A stretch of DNA of 64,000 nucleotides from Maea johnstoni (taxonomy: Eukaryota > Annelida > Polychaeta > Spionida > Magelonidae), in NCBI GenBank assembly GCA_963942565.1, contig OZ012687.1, forward strand, positions 6,874,665-6,938,664, given 5' to 3'. Under the pieces are notes generated by a model. That model was not told the DNA's origin. It saw only the letters and a program-made list of their open reading frames with translations, and made no database searches. Both the position numbers and the translations under genes were made by a program. Shown in pieces: positions 45,478-57,800 of this stretch (position 1 is its first letter; every line of letters starts with the position of its first letter).

Positions 45478-45712
45478 TTAAACCCATTCATGCCTGGAGT
45501 GGCCAAAAACTTTTTGACTATCTCCGTGAAATCTTTTTGACAAGACAATAGTACTTTCAGAAATGTTTGAGGGAGAAAAATTGATAAGAACTGAAGTCAC
45601 AGACTCTCCTTCAAATTGCTTATGGATTTATGCTTTAATTCGGAGGTTATTTTCAATTGAGCCATGGGTAAAGATGACGCTCGTAGGTTATCTCCAGGAA
45701 TAAATAGGTTAA
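45478..45712. mobile_element. TTAA-flanked MITE, family 1 (235 bp)
   Basis: The left end TTAAACCCATTCATGCCTGG and right end CTCCAGGAATAAATAGGTTAA form clear inverted repeats ending in TTAA. The core CTCCTTCAAATTGCTTATGG matches the copy at 12770-13000. Confidence 0.72.
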
Positions 45713-46993
45713 AAAATAATTGCGGTGGGTGTTCTATTTGGGCTTATTGTCTCTGTTTCCTTTGTCTTAGGAAATATTGCTTTCGCAATCATGAGCGATT
45801 TGGCAAAGACAATGTCATCGCGTGATGATTTTACTGTTGTCGTTTCATATCAGTTTTGGTTTGATAAGGCAGTTTTCTGATAATTATTGTATCCCACTCA
45901 GCATCAGAACGTTTGCGTGACAAGTCGCGGGTTATTTTTCGCCTTCCAATTATATTCAGTACAGTAGGCATTTTTTGACACAGACAGACCGGTGTACGGT
46001 GATACAATGTATCTGTTGATTTGATACAAATCAGTAGATCAATCAATACAACAAAATACATCTAGACGCAATGTTCAACCGTAGACACGTAGCGGCTGGA
46101 AAAGTGAAACGTACGCATTTGTAACAATCTGAACACACCCAGAGATGTTCTTACAAGTAGGGATAATTTGCCGGAGAAATCGGAGAGGCCGTAAAACTAA
46201 AAGCATGTATATATATTTACTATTGTCTTTTAGATAGCCCAGGGTATATAGTAGATTTTCATTCTCAAAACACAGGGGCCTGCGTAACGATTGTTCGCTA
46301 AACGTCTCCACTGCCTAACGTCACGGGGTCAAATCCGGCTCAAGGCATGTGAGAAAGTTATCAGTGACCTCTGGTTTGATAGTCGGTAATTTTCCCCAAA
46401 CACACCGGTTTCCAATACCATTACGAGTACCCGCTAACTAGTCCGACGATGTACTATTGATAAAAAAGTATACCTTTGCAGAAATAGCGATCAAATTCAC
46501 CATTAAACACCCTAGCACGCTGCGACGTCATCTGACCACAACAAATATCCTTTTCGGAATTTCTGAGACAACCATTCTGTGGTAACGCCACGCCGTTAGA
46601 TAAGAGCCCGGAGCATAAACGCTGATAAGATTTATCATGAGATTGTCAGTTGGCACGGGCAGTTGGGGTTAGTTGGCGTTGCACCAAACGATTTGTAAAG
46701 ACATAAAAGCCATGCTCTGGCCAGCCATTCTCATCTTATCGTCTCTATGATATGCTCTAAACGAGAAGAGAGGTGCTCCTCTATCGGTGATTGGGAAACT
46801 GATTGCTGCACTATTCTGAACTCATTCCCTGGGTCAATCTACTCTGTAGCCTAGATTCTAGGCTGTCAGAGCTATATACATTTTGTATATATTTTACCAT
46901 GATGTGCAGAACATGTATGTACTTCGGGTTAGTTCATGTGCTTCTCACAAAACTGACATACATATTGACACAGTTTGAATTCCCGTAAAAGAT

Positions 46994-47044
46994 GAAAAGG
47001 GTATTACTATGTAAAATAGAAAAGGGTATTACTATGTAAAATAG
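46994..47044. repeat. 25-bp tandem dimer
   Basis: GAAAAGGGTATTACTATGTA plus AAATA occurs twice in a row without mismatch. Confidence 0.9.
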
Positions 47045-47128
47045 AATTTGCGTACATCGAGCACTTCAAGTTGAAGTGCTTTGAGCAGATATACGTAGGG
47101 ATCGGATACTGATAATGTATAGATGTTC

Positions 47129-49390
47129 TTAAGGTGGCTGTAAACGTTTCCGGTGGAGAGCAGACTTTCCCTCAAATAATGGCTGATTTCTCATTATTTG
47201 TATACTAAACCCCTAGCAAACTATATATTTTTAGAAAGCTGAGATTCTAAGGAATACATAGGATATGGATAGGTTGTATTTGCTCCAAATATTTTGAAGA
47301 AATTGGGGTCAAAACTTTGACTAATCAATTTTCAGTACATATGTCACGGCTGACGCAAATCTAAGAGCAGGATCTAAGATAATAACCTGATTTTTTAAAA
47401 CATTGAAAAAAACCTTTGTCTCTACAAATCTAGACAAGGGTTTTGTAAAATATGGCCCCTAACTTTTTTTATGGCCATTTATCTAACAACATTTTAGGAA
47501 AAAAATGCTTTTTTGGTTTCTTGATTTTTGACTCACTATAAAAAATTAACCAGATAAGATATTGCAATATCCCCGTCTAGATTTGAAGAGAACATGTTTT
47601 AGAATCTACATACAAAGTTTGAAGCTAATTGATTAAGATTTGTGTCTAAATTCACGTCAGCCGTGAGAGTAAAACTATAGAAAACTAAGCTGAGAAAATG
47701 GCAGTTTTGTGTATTTCCCAGTTAAAGTTACTGTGCAACTTTTTGCTACTACTTTAATGTATTTATTTTTGTCCAAGTGGAAAGATAAAGTAACCTTCCA
47801 TTGTATTTCACAACTGTCAACATTTTTTCTTCTCAATTACCTCAAAAAAAGTATAAATGAGTACATTTCTGCAACCTGCCTAACATCCCTGTCAACTGGA
47901 TTCCATATATGGGCATATGACATCACCCAAGCCCCGCCTCCTTAGTAGGCTGGCATCTTGTTTGTACAGACTCTTTGACTGCAAGTGTATTGATTTGGCA
48001 AATAAAAGCTTGATATGCTCTATATGGGTTTTTTAGCTTCATTTATCTAAGACAAACATGTTGCAGGGCCAATTCTGAAGCTATCTAAACTTCCAAAGCA
48101 TATAGCTTTCTGACAAGATTCTGGCTTTTAGATTCTGGGCCTTGAAAGAAAGATAATTTCACAAACCTCTATTGCTGTATCTCCACTCCAGTGATCCAAG
48201 TTACATAATCAAGAATGAGTAATCCATACATATTTTGCAGCAGAAATGGCAACTTTCCCTGAGGTCTGACTAATGAATCCCATATGAGTAGACTGTCCAC
48301 ATCCACTACTACACTGCTTGAAATGCATAGAGGAAGTGACCTTCCCAACCCATAGCAAATCTTATTTTTAGACATTGGTTCCTGACTCCCATAATCCTTG
48401 AGGGGATTATGAGTGACACCACACTCATTGTTCTAGAATGGGGAGTCCTGAGGGGATTATGACACCACACATACCTGTATCTATTTCCTCAGAATTGAGG
48501 CCACAGTGCTAATCTATCAATAAACCCAATTATTCACCTGCAATTTCAATCTCCTCTGTGTCTCCAACTGAATTGACGACAATTGTTGTGAAAAATACAA
48601 TCCAGGCTTCAATTAGTTAATAGCCGAATTATATGGGTGTAATTGTACTTTTTGTAACTATATCATGATTGCTGTATTATTGTTTGAGAAAAACTTGTGT
48701 TTGAAGATGAAACCAAGTTGATTATCACTATACAATTAATTTTCTGTCCCTGTCCCATTTTAGTTTTGTTAGTTATCCATAGAGCATAGAGTGTCTGTTC
48801 CAGCTGGAGGTCTGAGACAGAATGACCCAACATCCTCCCAAAAGTCCAGGTTTTCCCATCAAATACACACATTTTTTTTACCTGAAGCCCCAAAACTGGG
48901 ATGTTTCCTGTTTTTCTCAGACAGCCGGAGCCACATTTTGATTAAGACTAATCCCTAATACACTATTTTTGAATTGATTGAAAACATCATTGTCTGTGGT
49001 GTTGTAGGCACCCTTACCCAACACACATCCTTTCTAACCAACACCTGCATACAAAGAAAAGACTGGCTGACCAGTATTGCCAGCTGTAATCAGTAACCAA
49101 TCAAATACACATCCATTTCCTGTTTCCTCAGAGGGGCCCAGCTTTGATAAGCAGGTGGGAGGGGCTTATCAGCTAACTAGGGTCACATGACCATAACATT
49201 GCAGCATGCTTCTCTGTCTTGTATGTCAATTCATACCTGTCAAATCCAAATTTTGCACAAATTTTGAACTTAGGATTGGAGTAGAGCTATGGGGTTTTTT
49301 TCATAAGGAGGGTAAGACCCGGTTCATTAACATAATACATATATCTCAAAACAGGCTTCCCTGAGGACGAAACGTTTACGGCCACCTTAA
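47129..49390. mobile_element. 2.26-kb TTAA-flanked DNA transposon, non-autonomous
   Basis: TTAA at 47129-47132 and 49387-49390 bounds terminal inverted repeats GGTGGCTGTAAACGTTTC and GAAACGTTTACGGCCACC (one mismatch in 18). No open frame exceeds 80 codons and no transposase motif is seen. The TTAA duplication with GG-starting ends fits Kolobok-like elements better than piggyBac, but the class is tentative. The next TTAA element begins 157 bases to the right. Confidence 0.7.
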
Positions 49391-49546
49391 TAAACGGAGT
49401 TTCCTGGCATCTTGGGTTCCACATGTCAACAAGAATAAAGTGTATTGAGATCATACGACACCCTGATTCACAACTGAAATTGGCTTACCAGACTATGAAG
49501 TTATTCCAGTTAATTACAGGTCAAAAAGGCAACTATTCACACAAAC

Positions 49547-51151
49547 TTAAAGGACAATTACACCTTCAGGCTATTATATGCTGAGAACATACTTTGATAT
49601 GTGTACTTTACTGTCCCTGTTCACCTGAATACTGTTTGGCTTCCCTACCTGTGAAATTGCACTTAATTACCACCCCCAAACAGCCATCCCAGCTGAACAC
49701 CATGGGCGCCATTGTATCCCACAATGCCCTGCCAGAATCCATCTTACAGCCAGTTCATGATGTCACAAACACACTTCCTGTCTGCAGAGCTGCCACATAC
49801 TGTATAGTGTGCATATGAGACTGGGAGAACTATGTTGTGAAAATGGTGATTTGTGCTGCTTATGGATGCTATATAACAGATCTGACTAGGGAAAAGGAAA
49901 GGGGATTTCCCTTTTCTCCATTCCTAACCCAAGGATTATACCAGAAAAGAAGCATTTTGCAGCAGGATGGCTATTCAAAATTGGGACAGGATGGACAGTG
50001 AAGAACTACTCATTTAGTGAAGCCCAAAGAGTTTGTCATGAACATTTTGAGGAATCTTGTTTTGAGGCTGAACTACAAACAAGACTTGGATTTAGGAGAT
50101 TTAAACGCCTGAAACCTGGTGCAGCGTCTACAGCATTTAATATTAATACCACACAGCCATATTCAACAAGAGAGAAAAGAAAGGGCCCAGATCGCACAAA
50201 AAAGAAGGCCAGATCTGTTACATCAAGTTGTTGGATGACAATTTCTCTTTAGAGGGTACAATACAATGGCTAAGAAAGGGAGAGAGATAAAAGTGCACTT
50301 AACATCTGTAATGGATACGTTTGCTTCTGCCTGACCCTTTAATTTGTTGATTATTTATTCTATATCCTGAACATCAGGGTCATACAACTCTTCATTTTGG
50401 TTGTTTGTATGACAGCTGGAAAAGGTTGATATCAAATGACTTCCCTTAAGAGTTTTAAAATCCCAAAACTAGACTTGCAAACCCATCAGGGAAAGTGTTC
50501 CTTAGATTGACAGTACTAGCCAGGTCAATTGCATTACCTGACTGATTGATTATTAGCTCCTCAGATTCACTTCCTGCAATGGTAATAGCAATCAACAAAA
50601 TTGTGTTGAGATGGCTGTTTCCTGAGCACCTGAAGTCCCCAGGGTGTTTTCAACTCAGGGAAGTGCTTGCAATTGTTGGTATCTACCCGACTAACCATTT
50701 CCTGCCTTTTAACAATTACAATGTAAATCAGTACAAACAAACAATAATTTACAATCAGTGCACTATCTGAATGTGGTCTAGAGCGATGGGATTGGGTAAG
50801 TATTTTACTCTAACATCTTAAACTTTACAAATCTAGTGCGTCCATGTTAACTCAATAAACATGTCATATGATCTCTGTCAAGTCCCTACTACCAGAAGAA
50901 ACAGGACACAATGTATTAGGGCCCACTCCCAGCCTGGTTGTGGCAGCTTCTTGATGCTACCACTTGTGCAACTAATCTCACAACATCTAGATTCAAAATG
51001 GCCGCCCCCAGATGCATGGCACAACATGACTTAAAACATCAATAAACTTCTAATATGGAGGTTGGTAGTTGTGGGGTCTTGGATATGAGTCGAGTTTACC
51101 CTAATACACTATTTGGGCCCATGTTTTATTCATGGTGGAATTGTCCTTTAA
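49547..51151. mobile_element. 1.6-kb Kolobok-like element with THAP domain remnant
   Basis: TTAA at 49547-49550 and 51148-51151 bounds 14-bp ends AGGACAATTACACC and GGTGGAATTGTCCT (one mismatch). A THAP domain is encoded inside at 49843-50150. Kolobok is the superfamily known for both TTAA duplications and THAP-bearing transposases. The catalytic part of the transposase is not seen, so the copy is non-autonomous. Confidence 0.7.
49843..50150 (+). pseudogene. THAP DNA-binding domain remnant, one frame break
   Basis: From ATG 49843 the frame reads MVICAAYGCYITDLTREKER then GFPFSP. About 49920 the reading shifts by one register (two mod three) and continues IPNPRIIPEKKHFAAGWLFK, IGTGWTVKNYSFSEAQRVCH and EHFEESCFEAELQTRLGFRR, ending FKRLKPGAASTAFN. 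All THAP landmarks are present: C-x4-C, the central W, C-x2-H and the LKPxAxxTxF end. A basic segment (KRKGPDRTKKKARSV) and a stop follow. It is part of the element at 49547-51151, not a host gene as far as can be seen. Confidence 0.75.
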
Positions 51152-54100
51152 TAGGTCTAATCTACCAGCTTCCAAGTCAAAAGATATCATCAAAGCTAGG
51201 ATACCATCTAAGAGTAGTACTTCTATGATACAATGTAGAATGTTATTGGAAGAACCAATGAAAAATCCATTGGTTATTCCAAGGTGAAGATCCCTAGGGG
51301 AGTGACTCAAGTTTCCATATGTGTGCATAATCATGTATAAAGAACCGTGCACTCATTCGAATGTCCATTATGCTCCTAGACAGTGCGCATTGATACTTAT
51401 ACCAGACAAAATGAAATGGATCGTTGGATATACAATATCCGAATACAAATATCACGTAATTCTTCTAAAACGATACGTATTTCCGGAAGCTATCATCCAT
51501 GGTTGAATTGTACGTCTGATATGCACATTTCATTTGTTCAATCCGATTGTGCAATGAAATATATTTCCGGGATATATTTGCTCTAAAAATCTGCATGATC
51601 CACAAATAACTGCGCAATGGGCATCAGACCATACGACATGTCTTACTGTAGACTCAATTGCAAATAACTTTGTGAGCGGTATGCGAGTACCGGTAATTTA
51701 CATGAACAGATTTTTTCTTTAGAACGAATGGCTTTGCCTTGTTGTGATGATGAAATACCTTTGTGAAGTGCTCAGTGATAAAACACAAAACAAACCATGT
51801 TTCCATTTCCAAAAACAGAATACTAAACTAAATCGTGTGTTAAAAAGTGTGGAATATTTAGTTAGGAACCTGATATGTGAAGAAGATTTGTTATCTTTTT
51901 TTTTTCAAGAACAATTAGAGTTTTACATAGGTGTAATCTAACACATGGTAAAATTGTGCCCTATTATTTGAAATCAAACACAACAGGAACAACGACTTTA
52001 CTTGATACTTCTCAACTATTGTCTTGTTATACAGATATCTTCGTATCTGTCAGACCAGGTCAGTTTCGTATATGATGCGGTTAAGGAAAAATCCTTAAAA
52101 TTCCCTTACAAATTCAGGTATACAAATACCACTATATTGCTTCATCTTCTATTGTTGTATTGTGTCCGCATTTGCCTAATTAATCCCACCATAACAGCGT
52201 TTAGGTTCCTTTTTTGTTTTGCATGTGTATAATAAGTACCAAAACTTGCCTGCCCTACGAAATCATTTCCTCTAGTTCAACCTAATGCTCTGTATAACTA
52301 ATATTGGTATCTTGATTAAGCCTTTTCACGGGAAAATGGTCGTTCTGCCCTCCTTTGTTAAACGGTATTCCTAAAACGCCTTAAATAAATCAATTTCACG
52401 AATATATAAACTTGAAGGTAAAATCACAAAGGAGCTACTTATAATGTTTTACTTGTTTGTCTGAATACTATACAATGAAATTGCCGTTTTCTTTTCGCAT
52501 GACTTCCGAGCAATATGCGTAGTTTGTGGTGCGTTATGATAATGTTCATTTCAACAATACGTCAATATCGACCATTTTGTTCGGGCAAAATTATTGGGTT
52601 ATGAAATCACTCCGCCTTTTGAGGGTACTTGTGTAATGTGAAGGCAACTTACATCCGGATTAAGAAATTATATGAGAATAGCAAACAGTTAGTTTACCAC
52701 ACAAAGGGCGAACTCTGCTTGACAAATGTCGTCTGAGTTTACGAATCCCTTTAAAATAACTCGGGAATAAAGCAAAATCTTCCAAGTATCAGGAAAGGCG
52801 TAGGTTGAGTTCCAATTAACATTCTTCAAATATTTTTCGAAAGACGCTTTTCTTAGAAAGAAACTTTTAAATAAGACAAGCATTTGTTTTATCTCTACAC
52901 GCGTGAATGGTTTACTTGCTTCTGACCAAAGCAATTTCTTCGAAATAGTATTTCCATCTAAACAGGGTTTCTGATATGTTTACATCCGAAGAAGTCACCT
53001 TTATAGCTGATTGGTTGACATACAATGGATATTTACATGCCCTCACATCTGGCTTTCGGTATTGACTTATAACGAACCACGGCCAAAGAATTAAAGAAGG
53101 TATAGGGCGAGTGGTTTACTATAGCTCTAAGATACAACCTCATTTCATGAGTATATTTCGGCATTCTCCCGTAGCTTAGAAGTCTTTTGTAGAGCACGCA
53201 GATTGATGCATCTCACTGCATAGGGTCATGGGTTCTAGCTTGATCATCACTGTCACAAGCCTAAACCATTACTGGCCAATTGTAAATGATTGAGGAAACT
53301 GGAGCACCAAGGAAACACCACCCAGCAACAGCAAGTCACTGGCAACTATCTCAAACGGGATCCATATCCCGGGCCTTCAGAATCACTGAGGCATAGTGAG
53401 CAGTCAGTGCACAATACACTAGGCAATTTGGCTTTTGAGGCAGTCCCTCCCAATGGTTTGTAGATTTTTTGATAAAAGGAATGGCGTATAACATCAAGCA
53501 GTGAAAAACGTCACGTGAATTTTTGCATTTACGAAATAAAATGCCAACAGGCTGCTGGGAAAAGTTCACTGGGGCATTTCAGCATGAGTTGACACTGTGG
53601 CTCTGCTAAACTGGAAATGGGGAACTGAGAACAAAAACCTGATTGTGTGTTGAGTTGACTCAAGTTAAACTTCACCGTGCCTGCACATATGTTACGAATT
53701 CCGCGTCAAGTATGAATGAAGCTCATGTCATATAGTTAAGTCCTGTTCTCATCCTGCATAGAGAGATGTTAGTCCAAATACAAACGGTACACGTGGAGGG
53801 CATGTCTAGTGTAGACAGTCCACAGCCGCGCTATAGAATAGCACATACGGGAATCTGAAAGTGGGATTAAAATGACATACCTTTTATACAAGGGATATGT
53901 AACCTAATACGACCTCTGATAAAGATATTGCTTTGAGTTGATTCGAGGGAAAATATATTAGCTAACATCTAGCAGAAATCTGCAAGTATTATGCATATAT
54001 ATAATGCAATAAAGATCGGAGCCAATTCTTGAGTATAAAAAATGTCTTAACCGATCTTAATTTTTACACTTTGCAGGGCTTGACGGTCCTCAGAAGGACC

Positions 54101-54558
54101 AGGTAGGCTGGCGGGGCTACCTGAACCCAAAATCAGGTAGTCCCGCTACCATTTTAGGTAGTCCCACCACTTTTTTCGCTACCATTTTGTAGTGTTTTGG
54201 TGGGGAACTTCCCCAGGATTCAGGTAGTCCAACGGGACTACCTGAATCCAACTTTAGGTAGCCTGACAGGGCTGTTTTTGGAATTTAGATCTCCCGGGAG
54301 ATGGGACTATGCTATTTGTTGAGCGCTGCAAAGGAGTGTGTTTAGAGTTTGAACCTCTTTAAGCTAGACCATTTATGATTTCACAATGACTTTCGTGTTG
54401 TCTTAGATAATTGTAATTAAGCATTTGAGTTTAAGTTGAACCATGGAGGTTGCTAGAGAACACTATGTAATTCTGGCATCAAAGAGGAGGATACTTTCTA
54501 TGGTTAAGGGATTCATTTATTATTCAATACGGAGACGTTTTGTTCAAGACATACATGT
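51152..54558. other. gene-poor stretch left of the LTR element
   Basis: No gene is supported. Near 52815-52850 TTAACATTCTTCAAATATTT resembles the family 1 MITE core. At 54077-54280 AGGTAGTCC words recur in both orientations and the segment starts CAGGGCTTGACGG, suggesting another small CAGGG-ended fold-back. Confidence 0.4.
54077..54280. repeat. AGGTAGTCC-rich fold-back
   Basis: CAGGTAGTCCCGC, AGGTAGTCCCACC, CAGGTAGTCCAACGGGACTA and CCTGAATCC repeat in direct and inverted orientation. A CAGGGCTT left tip and a CAGGGCT right tip resemble the element at 24361-24720. Confidence 0.45.
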
Positions 54559-54748
54559 TGTTACAATATCATATAATGAACACTCCCTTAAACTTAAATA
54601 ATAAAGCCTCCCTTATTATACTGTATCACCGAGCATGCGTATGCTCCCTCTCTCTGATCTGCTACAATAAAGCTAAGTCACACTACAAAGTGTCTGAGTG
54701 TATTACTCTACATGCTGAGGCCCAGAGAGCAGCCCCGAGCATGTAACA
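54559..54748 (+). repeat. left LTR
   Basis: 190 bp, starting TGTTACAATATCATATAATG and ending GAGCATGTAACA. It contains two AATAAAG words that could serve as polyadenylation signals. Confidence 0.95.
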
Positions 54749-54889
54749 TGGTGGCAGCGGTGCACTAACACATATAGAACAAAATGTGTTAAAGGAGACC
54801 GTTAAATCTAAGATAAAAAGAAGAAATTGTAGCATGAACATTCCATCTTCCGTAGAAGTCAAAGCAGCACTAGCGTAGCCGCACTAAGC

Positions 54890-57800
54890 GTGTATAGCAG
54901 AGCCAGTGATAAGGACATTCCATTGGGCAATAAAACGCTGGACTTTGTACCCAAGCCACTTGAGATGGCTGATGCAGGGGAAGTCGCGGCTGAGGCAGCC
55001 GGGGAACATCAGAATACCCTCCCACCAGGGATCACAATGCAAATGCAGGGTATTGCTCCTCCCAAGCCTTTAGATCTATCAAGTGCTAGCACAATTGACA
55101 ATTGGAAGACGTGGAAACAAATGTGGGAGAACTATTCAATTGTTGCAGGAATAAACAGACAACCTGAACATTTCAAGATAGCTCTATTCCTACACTCTAT
55201 TGGCCCAGACGCATTGAAGGTGTACAATACATTTGTATACACAGAAGCAGAAAACAGGGATGACATCAAAATCATCATAAAAAAATTTGATGATTTCATC
55301 ATTGGTGAATCCAATGAAATCTACGAGAGATACCTGTTCAACAAGAGATCGCAGGAATCAACAGAATCCATTGAAAACTACACAACTGTGTTACGTACCA
55401 TGGCGAAATCTTGTAACTTTTGCGACTGCCTACACGATCAATTAATCCGTGATCGAATGGTTCTGGGAGTCCGGGATCAGCAGACAAGAAAGAAGCTTCT
55501 CCAAGAGCGAAATCTCACTCTACAAAGATGCATTGATATATGCAAGAGTGCAGAAATTACTTCGTCACAACTAAAGTCTATGAGTGGCCAAGCTGAGGAA
55601 ATCCACAAGATCAACTTCTCGAAAAAGAAAACCGATGGAGGTTCAAGAGAAATTGACTGCAAATTTTGTGGTCTCAGACACCAGAAAATTAAGGAAAAAT
55701 GCCCGGCATGGGGCAAAGTATGCCTTAAGTGCAAGAGGAAGAACCACTTTGCAAAGAAATGCACAAAGAAAGGGACCTCTCGCAAATCTGTCAATGCTGT
55801 GACCAATGATGATGAATACTCTGATGACAGTGAGGTAGAACTCATTCAAACAGTTGAAACTGTGGGACAGATCATCACATCTGAAAACAAGAAATCCATC
55901 TTTGCAGAAATGGAGATTGGCGCTAATCCTGTCCGATTCCAAGTTGATTGCGGAGCAACTGTAAACATACTGCCAAAAAAGTATGTAGGCTCCAACAAGA
56001 TCGAGAAGACGTCTAAAGTCTTACAAATGTGGAACAGGAACAAGCTGAAGCCTGAAGGAACTTGCAGACTCATAGTGAAGAATCGCAAGACTAAGAAGAA
56101 ATATTCAGTGGAATTCATAGTAGTGAAAGAATCACTAACTCCATTGATTGGTGCCAGTGCAGCCCAGCAGATGAAGTTGATAACAGTGAACACTGATCAC
56201 TTCAAACAAGTGAATATTTTGACTGACAGTCAAATGGAAGAAGACAAAAATGATATCTTCAAGAGATATGCTGATGTGTTTGATGGTGGCCTAGGCAGAC
56301 TGCCAGGCAAAGCACATCTGCAGGTGGATCCTACTGTAGCACCTGTGATAGCTCCACTACGTCGCACTGCAGTTTCCTTAAAACCGAAGTTGAAACAGGA
56401 ACTTGAACGACTACAGAAAATGGAAGTTATCCAAGAGGTGGATGAGCCAACTGACTGGGTCAGCCAATTTGTCACAAGAACAAAGAAGTCTGGCGATCTC
56501 CGAATATGCATCGACCCAGGTCAATTGGACAAAGCTCTGAAAAGAGAACATTATCAACTACCGATCATCGAAGAAGTGCTTCCTGAACTAGCGCAGGCAA
56601 AAGTTTTCTCAAAACTTGACCTGGCATCAGGATATTGGCACATAGAGCTAGATGAAGAATCAAGCCTACTTACCACTTTCAACACACGGTTTGGAAGATA
56701 CAAGTGGCGCCGCCTACCATTTGGTATTTGCGTTTCATCTGAAATCTTTCAGAAACGTCTTCATCAAGCTTTAGAAGGCCTAGATGGTGTCCTGTGCATA
56801 GCTGATGACATAATAGTATATGGCAAGGGTGAGACCCTAGAAGATGCCAACAGAAACCATGACCAGAGCCTTCAAAATCTCTTACAGCGATGCAGAGATA
56901 AAGGAATCAAGCTGAATAAAGAGAAGACAGAACTTCGTAAATCAGAGATATGTTTCATAGGTCACCGTGCAACTAAAGATGGCCTAGGACCAGATCCGTC
57001 CAAAATAGAGGCAATCAAGAATCTTCCAAAGCCTACAGATGTAACTGGAGTCAGAAGATTTAGTGGATTTGTCAACTACTTGGCAAAATTCTTGCCAAAC
57101 TTATCCGATGTCATGGAACCAATTCGACAGCTCACACGAAGTGATGTAGAGTGGCATTGGGATGACCCCCAAGAAACAGCCTTTCAAAAGGTTAAAGAAT
57201 TGGTCATGAAAGCACCAGTCCTAGCATACTACGATCCTAGCCAAGAACTGGATGTAGAATGTGATGCTAGTGAAAGAGGATTGGGTGCTGTTCTAACACA
57301 GAATGGAAAGCCAGTAGCATATGCCAGCCGAGCACTTACCGATACAGAAACTCGGTATGCACAAATTGAAAAAGAGATGTTGGCAATTGTTTACGCACTG
57401 GAGAAATTTCATCAGTACACGTATGGTCGTCGAGTCACTGTGTACAGTGATCACCAGCCCCTTGAAACAATAATACAGAAGCCCCTATGTCGAGCTCCAA
57501 GGAGGCTACAGAGAATGCTGCTGCGTACACACAACTACGACATACAAGTGAGATACAAGAAAGGAACTAAGATGTTCACCTCAGATATGCTTTCTCGTGC
57601 ATATCTACCGCTCGAGTTGAATGGACAGACTGAGTTTGAGCGAGTGAATATGGTTAAATTTCTACCGATCAGAGAGGAAAGGCTTAATCAGATTCGAGAA
57701 GCAACTCAGCAAGATGAAACCATGCAACTCCTGAAAGATGTCATACTACATGGATGGCCAGAATCTAAAGTCAAAGTTCACACACTTTTGACACCTTACT

